This document shows positions 33,920 through 44,803 of a DNA stretch of 64,000 nucleotides, one piece after another; positions within the stretch are counted from its first letter, which is position 1, and each line of letters opens with the position of its first letter. The position numbers and the translations under genes are program-made. Where the stretch lies: NCBI GenBank assembly GCA_013399305.1, contig VXAI01000165.1, positions 1,025,146 through 1,089,145 of the forward strand, written 5' to 3'. This DNA comes from Rostratula benghalensis. Taxonomy: Eukaryota; Chordata; Aves; Charadriiformes; Rostratulidae. A model generated the notes under the pieces. It was not told the origin of the DNA, made no database searches, and saw nothing but the letters and a program-made list of their open reading frames with translations.

Positions 33920-36222
33920 TCTAAAACTGTTGTGTGTTTGAGTGCAAATCCTCTCCATTCTTCGTTTATTCTGTTTGCTTTCTCTGTTATGACTCAGGTC
34001 AGCAGTAAAACTTGGCATAGTACTGAGTGCTCTTCTGAATCACAGAAGGATGCTTTCCCACTCCAGGAGTAAGGTAACATACTCAACATCTCCTTTCCTC
34101 AGTTTGACCATCTTTAAGCACAGAATAGCAATATTGACCAAAAGACTTTGTGACATTTAAATGCCTGACAAGTCCTGGGGGACAGAGAAAGCACTGAACT
34201 GCGTGAGCTCCTGTGGCATGCTGAAGAAGAAAGCTGGTAAAATTATATTTGCAAGTCTTGCTCTGGTGTTTCCAGGATGGCTATTTCCAGGAATCAAATA
34301 GTCAAGTATCATACAAAACCCCCTGCCTTAAACTTGTGTTGCATCCACTGAAATTAATGGCATTATCTGTAACTTGTCATAGAGAACTGATAATGACCTT
34401 AGGACTCACAAGGAGTTACATGGGGACATTTTCCTCTATTTGAAGTCTGGATGAGTCTGGCTTAATTTTCCAGTTTGATCTAATTCATCACACAGCTCAT
34501 TGACTTTCATTCAGCGGTTCTTACGACATGCTCCAAAACCTGTGGTGCCTGGACTGCTTTGATCGCAGATGGAGACAGCATGTTACAGCTACAGGTACGA
34601 AGAAGCCAAATTGGCTCATTACTTCATTAAATTAGGGCAGAGAGAAGAGCTGGAACTCAAATGGGGATGTGACATTCTCTTTTTCTGGTGGCTGTCAGCT
34701 CATCCATCCGGGAGCTGCTGTCTCTCCCACCGATTCCAGGCAGATGTTGAACAGGCTTTGTGCAGGGTAGTTGAATGTCTGGCTGTTGCATTAAAGGGAA
34801 AAGGGATCTGACTCCACCCTGGAAGTTTTTTCAACACCACACCTTTTCTTAAAATGTGAATATAACTTCAGTTTCCAAGTCACCTCCAGCAATTATCCCA
34901 TGCTGGTTTACTGACAGTCCCAGTTGCACAGCAAAAGGCCATAGACACAGTGTAAAGGAAAAATGAGGTGGGACTGAGTGCTTTGTTTGTTTTTAACATA
35001 TTTCTTCTTCTTCTCACAAATAATATAGCTGATTAGGCTTTTGTTTTTGGTCTTTCTTTCCTTCCAGGCAACATCCAGAGATGTATCTGAACCCTTGATC
35101 CTCGCTCTTGGGGTAAAGTTGGCCAGTGCTCACTGAGGAGACTGTAACGACATTGCTCTTGTGGGCACATAAAACCCTCTGACTACATCCATACTAACAA
35201 CTGGCACAAGTCTTGGCTGATCATGCCCCTAAATTTTATACATAGTCCCAGGAACAGTTTTGGCCTTCCTGGTGATGAGGATGGATGTGACCAACCTGTT
35301 CTGGAAAGCAATGGAGATTAATGGCAAAGACACAGACCCTTCCATCTCATTGGGTCAGTGGGACAAGGAACAGATCTTGGCAATGATCATTTTACTGGTG
35401 TAAAGTCAACTGAGATACTTAAGTGCCTGTTCTAGAAGACTTTCCAGTAAGATGAGCTGCACAGGTCACAGCATCTCAGCTTTTTAGGGTTTGTTCAGTT
35501 CTGTCCCTTCCCACATATGAAATGTGTTTGGGAGCTCAGTCTGAAAGCTGGCAAGAGAAGAGATGGGGAGGGAGCAGCATGGGTTTTACTGGATCACTTT
35601 CACTTGGGTCTGATGTCTCCAGCTTTCCAGGGGCACCTTGCATCTCGCTGCTTTGCTTGATGCTTGAAGTCAAGGAGTTAGGCAGCTGTTGAGCAATCAG
35701 ACAATCCTCTCAGCTTTAGAACTTTCCCTAAGTCTTTGTTCTGGTGAGGACCACTGTATTCCAAGTGGGAGATCGTATCCAGGGTGGATGCTAAGGGCAA
35801 GGACACAGAAAGGATTTTGAGTGAAGTTTACAAGGAGCTTCTCAGATGGCTTGAAAAAAGTTCCCTTGACTGTATTTCAGCTGTTTCCCCAACTCATCCC
35901 TCCTTTGCCTTGTAAAATATTTATACAATGTGACAGATCATCTATACTTTGTAAGTATTTTGTTCAGTATCACATTTTGGGTCAAAACAGAGATAAGATT
36001 TCTGAATTGCCTGTAACCCACATATTTTAATAAATTGGCCTGCTATGATATGAAGAACTTCTTACCTGGTGATTCCTAGGACAGCTTTTCCAAACAAAGC
36101 AGGTAAAACCCCCTTTCCCTAAGCCAAATCTTCTTTCTCTAAGAGCATCCTTTTCCCCCTGGCAGCTGTAACACCCCATGAGAGCCCAGCATTCAGCTCC
36201 CACCGAACAAGAGGGTTAAAAA
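33920..36222. other. Intergenic, nothing recognised
   Basis: Unique sequence over 2.3 kb. No gene, repeat or conserved motif that I can name. Confidence 0.45.
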
Positions 36223-36738
36223 CAGCCACAGCTTCTCTGAGCAATCAGCACAGGATGGACATAGACCTGTTGGAGAGGGGCCAGAGGAGCCCATGGTGAT
36301 GCTGGGAGGGCTGGAGCCCCTCTGCTGTGAGGACAGGCTGAGAGAGCTGGGGGTGTTCAACCTGGAGAAGAGAAGGCTCCAGTGAGACCTTACAGCCCCT
36401 TCCAGTCCCTAAAGGGGCTCCAGAAAAGATGGGGAAGAACTCTGGATCAGGGAATGCAGCAATAGGATGAGGGGCAATGGTTTTAAACTGAATAATGGGA
36501 GATTTAGATAAGATGTGGGAAGAACTTCTTTGGTGTGAGGGTGGTGAGAGCCTGGCCCAGGTTGCCCAGAGAAGCTGTGGCTGCCCCATCCCTGGAGGGG
36601 TTCAAGGCCAGGCTGGATCGAGCTTTGAGCAACCTGGTCTGGTGGGAGGTGTCCCTGCCCATGGCAGGGGCGTTGGAATTTGATGAACTTTAAGTTCCCT
36701 TCCAGTTCTAACCAGGCTGTGTTTCTATGATTCTATGT
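36223..36738 (+). repeat. CR1 LINE fragment with an inverted 5' scrap
   Basis: The main body, from about 36245, runs through GAGCCCCTCTGCTGTGAGGA, GTGTTCAACCTGGAGAAGAG, TTGCCCAGAGAAGCTGTGGC to GTTTCTATGATTCTATG. The first 22 bases (36223-36244) are the reverse complement of its own interior near 36561-36582, with one mismatch. Confidence 0.92.
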
Positions 36739-37191
36739 GCTTTAAGAAGCAGTACCAGAGCAGACAGGGGCCATCTGTATCGAAAGAGACCCCTAGTTCT
36801 TATTTTGCAATTGTTTTAGAAGGAGGAGTAGGTCGTTTGGAGACTACTGGGACCATTGTCAAAGTAAGGCAGTAATCCATGGAGCAAACCCCCACCTGGC
36901 CTCACTGCAGTGGATAAAGCTGCCGCAGCTTTTCCCAGAGGAGTCTGAAGATGCTTTTCAGTGAAAGTGAATCACACCAGGCGTCCGACTCCCGTCTTCT
37001 CAGCTCCTTGGCTCTGGGGACCATGAGGTGGCGCAGTTACCCTGGGTATGTCAGTTCACAGCTGGCTGCACGCTGGCCAGGTATCTTCCCAAAAATACGT
37101 GTCTGCTCTCTCCAGCTGCATTAACTACAACCGTGTGTTAAAGAGCTGCTGCTTTCTAAGACTATATAGCCACATCACCTAACCCCCCCCC

Positions 37192-37194
<3 letters not shown>
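36739..37194. other. Intergenic, nothing recognised
   Basis: Unique sequence ending in a C run (37183-37191) just before a poly-T tract. Confidence 0.45.

Positions 37195-37223
<29 letters not shown>
37195..37223. repeat. Poly-T run of 29
   Basis: Pure T tract, preceded by poly-C. It is off the 56-base grid of the far right region (37195 is not congruent with 51985 modulo 56) and is taken as natural. On the reverse strand it would be a poly-A tail for sequence lying to its right. Confidence 0.9.
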
Positions 37224-38003
37224 GGCCTTTCCAGGGAGTCAATGAGTTTCTGCGGGACAAGAAAGTGCAATCAAGCGTTTTGGTGCTCCTCTGTTAGCAA
37301 GTGTGCCCCTTGCAGGGCTGCCCTTCCTCTCCTTTGCTTAAATAGGGCTTTACAAAAACAAACTAATGGCAAAGGCACTTCATGTTGTTCCCCTCTCCCC
37401 CCCCCAAAAGAAAGCACTACAACGACATTGTTTGTTTTATTATTGGGAGAGCGTGATGGGAAAGAACAGACACAGACCACATGGCAGAAGGTGCTGGTGG
37501 TGCCTATCCCTCCCTCTGCACGCCCCATTTCCAGGAGTGGGAAGAAAAGGTCCGGGAGCTGTGTCCTATTTGCAGGGAGTGTCTGGTGGTTTCTGTCATT
37601 GGGTCCTTTTTGGGCTCATGGAGGGGTGGAAGCTCCAGTGTCCTGGCTGGTTTCCATGGAAGGAGGCTGTGTTGAATCTCCCTCAGGTTCCTCATTGGAT
37701 TCAACTGGACGTGGATGTTTTTCCTGCTTCCCGTCCCCAATGGTGGGGTCATCTTGCTGTGTGCTCACAGATTGCCTCAGAGGTGGTGGGTTTCCATGGA
37801 AAATCTGCACCTGCTCACGAACTGGGACACTCAACCCCATACAGAGAAGACAACCCGAGTCCTGGGCTTCACACGAGCTCCATCCTGGGAATGAAAACAC
37901 TTTGGGATACAAAGAACATTTCTTCCCTGGGACGTTGTCTTTGCTGATGCAATGCAATGGCAGTTTTGCTCAACCTAGAGTTTGCCTTCAGAAGCTCTGG
38001 TGA
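37224..38003. other. Stop-poor region with overlapping frames, unrecognised
   Basis: The + strand has a 253-codon open frame (37242-38003). Other frames on both strands are open for 110-190 codons. None resembles a family I know. Composition is GC-richer than the neighbours, which alone favours open frames. With the adjacent poly-T it could be a reverse-strand retrocopy with an A tail. Function unknown. Confidence 0.25.
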
Positions 38004-38054
38004 AGCTGAGGAAAATAGATCTTTAATTCCCGGCAGTCAGCATGGCCATAACAG

Positions 38055-38541
38055 AGAACCACAGAATGATCTGGGCTTGGAAGGGACCTCTGGAGTTCAT
38101 CTACTTCAACCTTCTTCCAAAGCAGTTGTACCCAGAGCAGGATGCACAGGAATGTGTCCAGGTTGGGTTTGAATGTCTCCAGAGAAGGAGACTCCATCAC
38201 CTCTATGGGCAGCCTGTTCCAGGGCTCTGACACCCTCAAAGGAATAAAGTTCTTCATGTTTAGATGGAACTTCCTATGTTCATGTTTGTGCCCATTTTCT
38301 CTTGTCCTCTTACTGAGCACCACTGAAAAAAGATCAGCTCTATCCTCCTGACACCCACCCCTGAAGTATTTCTAGGTGTTGATGAGTTCCCCCTCAGCCT
38401 TCTCTTCTCCAGACTAAAAAGACCCAAGTCCCTCAGCCTTTCCTCATCACAGAGATGCTCCAGGCCCCTCATCATCTTTGTGGTCCTCTGCTGTACCCTC
38501 TCTAGCAGTTCCCTGTCCTTCTTGAACAGGGGAGCCCAACT
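38055..38541 (-). repeat. CR1 LINE fragment
   Basis: Reverse-strand copy. The antisense frame encodes [40 protein letters not shown] and [20 protein letters not shown]. Tail side GAGAACCACAGAATGATCTG. Confidence 0.93.
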
Positions 38542-41500
38542 GGGAAGTTTGAACTGGTGTTGCACGCATGGGTGCAGTATGGTGCTGGGCGAACACCCAT
38601 GTGGGAAAGACACCCTGTCAGGAGGTTTTGGTATTCGTTCCCAAGAGCGCCACTGATCCTGAGCATGAAACATTGTGAACTCACCCTCCTGCTCCACAGG
38701 AGCATTTTGCTATCTCTATAAATGCTCTCTCAGCACGTCAGGCCCTGATTCTTATCACCTGTACACTTGAGAGATCAAAACAGCCATAGAAATGCTTCTC
38801 CAGACTCTACTATGAGGGCCCCCACCACCTTCCTGTCCCCAGCTACATTCTAGTACAGGAGAAGAGCTCTATGCTCTCCTGTGTAACCACCACACTGGCA
38901 CCATCTCCTCCCTTGGCCAGAAGTGCAGATCTCTAGCATCCGAGGCACCCTACTGCTGGCCAGAAAGCCAAGTGGGTGTAGATGCTGCCTCCGGCTCCAA
39001 GGAGGGAGAGGACAAGTGGCCCACGTGGAGGAAGGAGCTGAGGGGCCACTTGTCTGGGCTTGCTCACCTCTTCTGAAATGCTTTTGCTGTTGCCTTCTAA
39101 ATTCAGTATGGTGTACACCATATCCCATCTCAAGCAGAATCACAGACAATCCCTTTCATGGCACGTCTTCACCCTACAGCCACTGCACTGACATGACCAA
39201 GTCATGAGTCTGACTTTCCTCTGGGCACATCAGAAGGCCAACTAAGCCCCCAGAAGATATGAATCTCCCTTCAGGAGTGTTCTCCTGCACCCGTTACATG
39301 TCCAGAGTTCCTGTATGAACACCCTTCAGGGGTGATTAATTATATTTAATGTTTTCTTTGCCTTCCAAAATTACCTTCCACTTTCCATCAGCAGTTCATG
39401 TGATGCTGGTTCCCGAACCAGCTGCCCAAAACCTGTCGGGTCTCCCACTTGGGTGGGCTGAGATGTGATGCCTCCAGTTCCCCATTTCATCTCTAGCCTT
39501 GTGGTAGGGTGGTTGGCATCGAGGATGGGGGCAACTGCTACAGCAGGGACCTGGTCACCCTTGACATCTCTGATTGGGTTGCACCTCAAGCTCCTCTGAT
39601 GCCCAACCTGGGCACCATGTCCGTGTTTGGTGTCGACTCCTGGTTGTGAGCTGAGCCCTGCAACCCTACGCATTCCTCCTTGCTTACACACCGCAAGCTT
39701 TATTTGTTTTAATCAAAGGGGCCTCTGATAATTATTAACATATTTAATTATTTTTACTCTGAGTCACTTGGCTCGGGCGTGGAGTGATCATAAGGATTGC
39801 TTTACTACAAAGACACAGCCCTGGGGCATTAGCACCATCAAGTAATCGCCCTTGGCAGATGGAGCTCCCATTGATGCCGGCCTTGCAGCCTGCCTTGCCT
39901 CCTGGTTTGAGCTGCTTCTTGATTTGCTGGGAAGTGTTGGCCTCAAAAAGAGCAAAACTGGGCACATTCAGACAATCTGCAGGGCTATGGCTTTGCACCC
40001 TGAGGTTGTGAACTCTGGGGCAGAGCTGACAGGGAATGATGTTCATCATGAGCTGTTCTCCAGCCCTGCAGCTCATGGTGGGTGTGTTAGTCTGTCTGTC
40101 CCCAAGAAAGAAAATTGCACCACCCCATGCAGCATCCCCCCCCTTCCCAGGCTCGCCAGCGAGTTACGTGGCCTCGCACCAGCAATCAGAGCACACTGCA
40201 ATTAGCTGTGTTTGTCTGAGGAAACTCATAACTCTGCACTTCCACATGATTTATGAGGTTCCCCAGCACGGGCTGGCCCATGAGCCATGATCATTCCCAG
40301 CCCTGGGGGTTCATGGCAAGGCTAGCCGGGGCGGTCTGGGTGTTTTTCCTCCTTTGGTGTCCGTCAGGGCTTCGCAGGGAAGCACTATCCTTAGCAAATA
40401 CGCCCCCCACTGTGATTCCCCAGGGTCTGTGGGCTTTGGTTGGGAGCCAGACCCCTACGTCTGGGCTGCCTTTGTGCTGGGATCTGTGCCATCTTGGGTG
40501 AGCTTTGGTCCTGCTCCCTCCTCTGTGCCCTGGGGCATTCTCCCCAAAATAAGTCAGGACTCTACTGTTGTGAATCCCACAGGATGGTCTTTTTCCTGAG
40601 CATCCAACATCCCTGAGAATCTACGTGGCTGGCGAGCAAGAATTACTTTAATTCTCCGTCCCCACAGTAATGTGGAATTGGCATTAGACTAATCTGTAGA
40701 TACAAGAAAACTGAGGCCTTGGTAGGGCCAGGAATTGAGCAAAAATCTTCAGACACCTAAAAGAAGGTGTTGGCCCTTGTTGAAATCCATAGTTAAGAAT
40801 AAGTTTTTTTGGTTAAATACCTCTATAAATATTTATACAGAGAGCAAGAGGAAGAGGTGGAAAGAAATAAGTTTCACAAACTGAAAACTGCACAATTTTA
40901 AACAAATCAAACCTTTTAATAAAAACCAGAACACTGATGCTACTTTAAAAGGACATAAGATAAGGGCCCGGTCTCTGCTTTCCCTGGAAGGAAAGGGTTG
41001 GAAAATAGTGATCAGGCTGTTCCTGCTAAGGTTGAGCTCTTGCTCAATAAGCCTTTTTTTTTTTTTTTTTTTTTTTACATCTGAAGCTTTTTATCAGCAT
41101 TTTCGTTAGCTCTAATAATAGCAGCATGTCTTTTGTCATGTCTCTTTTCACTGCAGACCCCAGGGAGCAGAGCTGGTGTCCTGGCACATAAAGGCTTGTC
41201 CTCACCAAAGCTCATTTCTAGGCTTGGTCAGGGCTTTGAATAGGCAGTGGTTGCCCCAAAGTCCTTGTGGTTTCGGTGTTGTCTTATCCCTCTAAAACTT
41301 TGGTGCATGTGTCCAAAAGCCAATTTGGGGCAAGCTGCCTGTGAGACCCCGTAGGCAGGAGGTGCATGGGGAGAGGTCAGAAGAAGGTGTGTTTGGAGCT
41401 GATTTTTTAGCTCCTGTGCCTTTAGCACAGCCTGGATCGTGTAGTGGCCATCCAGCACCTCTCACCAAGCACCATCCCAGCCTCACGTCTGCTTTCCTGG

Positions 41501-41554
41501 GAGTGCTTAGCAGCTACAGTCCTGCTTGCTTGGTGCACAACTGAGAAAAAAGCA
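38542..41554. other. Intergenic, nothing recognised
   Basis: Three kilobases of unique sequence with a natural 23-base T run at 41054-41076 (off the 56-base grid). No gene supported; reading frames are short and unspliced. Confidence 0.45.
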
Positions 41555-41702
41555 CCCATCCCTGATGGTATTTAAAAGACAGATAGACACAGTGCTTAGA
41601 GATATGGTTTAGTGATGGGTTTTGTTGTCAATGTTAGGTTGATAGCTGGACTAGATGATCTGAAAGGTCCCTTCCAACCTCAATAATTCTATGGTTCTAT
41701 GA
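41555..41702 (+). repeat. CR1 LINE 3' end (reference copy for the T-comb comparison)
   Basis: CCCTGATGGTATTTAAAAGA, GTTTAGTGATGGGTTTTGTT, AACCTCAATAATTCTATGGT. It is the same subtype as the copies at 59636 and 60013 inside the T comb, and its intact sequence shows what the T blocks replaced. Confidence 0.92.
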
Positions 41703-43245
41703 AATGTAGAAGTGTGGGGTGAATTCCTGAGCTTGGCTTAATCTTTACCCAGTGTAGGGAAGAGTGGGATTTGGGAACATAACTGCAAAACAAGAGGAAT
41801 TCCTCTTGTTTAGGGATGCTACAAGCTGTGGTGAGGGATAAAAGGGAGGGCAGTGCCCAGCTTCACTTGCAGGTGTTGCCATGGAGGAAGAGGAACTTCC
41901 CCAAAGTGGCAGATGACAGCTCTGGAAGGTGCCACAAGAGGCTTGGAGAGAAGACTGGGAAGAAGCACCCACCACAGCACGTGGGAAAAAGCATCAGGAA
42001 GAGCCATCTCTCCTGTTGGCTCCTGTTGCAGCAGCTGAGCATAACCTCAGGTCATGTCAGGATCTCAAAGTCTCTCCAGTTCTTGAGCCTGGGTTATTTT
42101 TGATCCAGATGTTTTTCCTGACCTAATTCCCAGCCTGCACTAGTGACTGTCCTGGCAAAGTGGGATGAAAGACCATGCATGAGTGGTGGCTCTCTCATTG
42201 CTGCCGCTGCAGAGAGCAGAGCTGTGCCATTGCAGCATCCTCCACTCTCCACTGCTCCCCATCCCCTCTGCAAACCAGCAGACAAAGCTCCCTTATTGCA
42301 AGGCCAGAGGAGGGACGGGGGAAAAACAGGCCCATTAAAGCCAAGATTATATTAAGCCACGGAAAACCACAAAAATAAGTGCCTGCAATCCCACCAGTGC
42401 TAAACCAGTCCCCTGACTTCTGCCTCCAAAACCAATCTCTCCCTGACCTTGGTGGGAAAATGCCTGTAGTCGTAACCACCCCCATCAGGAAAACACAAAA
42501 CGAGGCATTTATCTGAGCCTTTGATTGCACGGCTCAAGTGTGGTGATTTGCTCAGCTCCTCGGAATAACAAAGCCAAGACGCTGCAGGTAACAGTCAGGC
42601 CAAGAAGTCTGCGAGTCTCATTCCCTTGCAAGTGAGTTTTGGCACAGTAGCTGCTTCACACCCAATTAATTACTTCAGCACCAGATTATGCTTGCAGGCT
42701 CCAATAGAAGTGATAATAGGAACCAATTAAATTAATTTATATTTACTTTGTAAGCATATTTTCCTTTGGTAAATCTTTGCTTTAATTTGACAGATTGGAC
42801 TCCCGCATTTTGTTTTTGTTAAGAGATACGGTCCTAAATCCAGAGGAACAAATCCAAACCTGTAAAACCAAGTCCTTCCCTTTCAGGTTCAAAAACATGT
42901 AAGACATGATGTTAAAAAAAAAAAAAAAAGGAAAAAAAAAAAAAGAAGTATGTATGCACGTGCCCGGACTAATAAAAATATACCGTGAAATGTGTGGCGA
43001 GGTTCCAATGAGTCTTGCTGGAAGAACATGAACGTGAGCTGGGTTGGAGACAGTGGTTGGTGAGATGTCCATGCCAGAGCTCCAAATGGAGATAAGCTTT
43101 CATGTCGCAGTGGGCAGGATCACAGAACAGTGATCAGAACACAGAACATGAAAGAGCCACATTCTGCTGTCAGCTGCGGGCAGGGAACTGGATTGCTCAG
43201 TGTAACTGGTTAAAATGGGACGGTCCCAGTTTATGACATGATAAT
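41703..43245. other. Intergenic, nothing recognised
   Basis: Unique sequence. A-runs at 42914-42929 and 42932-42944. An AT-rich patch with several ATTAAT/TTAATTA motifs lies at about 42665-42760. Confidence 0.45.
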
Positions 43246-43872
43246 AGAATCACAGAATGGTTTGGGTTGGAGGAGATTTTAAAGATCACTGAGTTCCAAA
43301 CCCATGCCCTGGTCAAAGACACCTCTCACCATATCAGGTTGCTCAAAGCCCCATCCAGCCTGGCTTTGAACCCCTCCAGGGATGGGGCAGCCACAGCTTC
43401 TCTGGGCAACCTGGGCCAGGGTCTCAGTACCCTCACAGCAAAGAATTTCTTTCCAATATCTAATGGAAATCTCCCCTCTTCCAATTTAAAACTGTTACTC
43501 CTTGTCCTATGTCTCCACTCCCTGATCAAGAGTCCCTCCCCATCTTTCCTGGAGCCCCTTTATGGACTCAAAGTTCTCCCTGGAGCCTTCTCTTCTCCAG
43601 ACTGAACCTCCCCTCCCAACTCTTCCATCCTGTCCTCATGGCAGAAGGGCTGCAGCCCTTGCAGCATCTCCATGACCTCCTTGTCTTTCCATGTCCATGT
43701 CTTTCTTGTGCTGAGGACTCCAGAGCTGGAAGCAGCACTGGGGGGTGGAGTGGGGTGTGTGGTGTCTTCCAGAGCAGAGCAGAGGGGTAGAATCCCTGCC
43801 TTGTCCTGCTGGCCACGATGCTGGTGATACAGCCTAGGATGCAGGGAGCTTTCTGGGCTGCCAGTGCACAGA
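43246..43872 (-). repeat. CR1 LINE fragment
   Basis: Tail AATAGAATCACAGAATGGTT, then GTTGCTCAAAGCCCCATCCA, AACCCCTCCAGGGATGGGGC, and far from the tail GGAGCTTTCTGGGCTGCCAG. Reverse strand. The part near 43640-43780 carries small insertions and deletions. Confidence 0.93.
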
Positions 43873-44597
43873 GCTGGCATAAACCTTAAATGGTTAAAGA
43901 CTTTTGTGTTGCCATAGCAAATAAATGTCTGCTCCTTTTGCACCCAGTTTGGATGTCTCAACAGGACATTCCCGTAGGAATAGCTTACGCCTTTTGTGTC
44001 TTTTCCGAACTCCATATAGGATGACTCAGAAGTGAATGATTTATAAACCATTGCATTATCTCATCCACGTCTTGAGGAACAACCCTAATAAAGGATAGTA
44101 CCAATCATCTAAAGATCAGCCTGCCAGAGACAGAAAAAGCTACAAAACCAGACCTGTGCCCCAGTGTGTGATACTGTACATTTATTTCCCTATTAGCCTT
44201 CCCTATCCCTTCCTTCCTTTCCTTTCCTCCTCTGACACTGTCCCCACCAGCCTCCAAGGCTTTATGAGCTGAAAACCTTCTTGCCAGCCTGGTGAAATAT
44301 GCCTGAAATGTTTAAGGCACATTCTGTCTTTTCTTCTTCTCTCTTCTCTCTTGAATATCTGTCACAGGGAAGTGCAACTCTACCAAAACCATACTTGGAA
44401 TGACCTGGGGACCTACTTGATCCCTCTGCTGCTGCAGGACAGGCTTTGTCTGGTGTGTTCTCACAAGCTTCAAGCAACACACTAGGAATTGCAGTGTCAG
44501 CAACACTATTCCCTGTTAAAAACCTCCATCAAAGTTGGTAGTCTTTATGGTGGCTTCCACTGATGGCATCAAGTCACAGACCCCACTAAAGGCAGCA
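43873..44597. other. Intergenic, nothing recognised
   Basis: Unique sequence with a pyrimidine-rich patch near 44200-44350. Confidence 0.45.
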
Positions 44598-44803
44598 GAG
44601 CAGGGACTTCTTTACCTTGAGAGTGGCAGAACACTGGAAGAGGCTGCCCAGAGTGGACAGTGGAGTCTCCATTTCTGGAGACATTCAAAACCCACCTGGA
44701 CACTTTCCTGTGCAACCTGCTCTAGGAGGACCTGCTTTGGCAGGGGTGTTGGACTGGATGATCTCCAGAGGTCCCTTCCAACTCCATATCATTCTGTGAT
44801 TCA
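44598..44803 (+). repeat. CR1 LINE 3' end
   Basis: GGACTTCTTTACCTTGAGAG, GCAGAACACTGGAAGAGGCT, GGACTGGATGATCTCCAGAG, tail CATTCTGTGATTCA. Confidence 0.92.

Noticed and set aside
37195..37223. T run of 29 as an outlier of the comb
   Set aside because: Its start does not fall on the 51985 + 56k grid and no neighbouring slots are filled.
37242..38003. 253-codon frame as a protein gene
   Set aside because: No recognisable domain, no splice or promoter support, and equally open frames on the other strand. Kept only as an unrecognised region.
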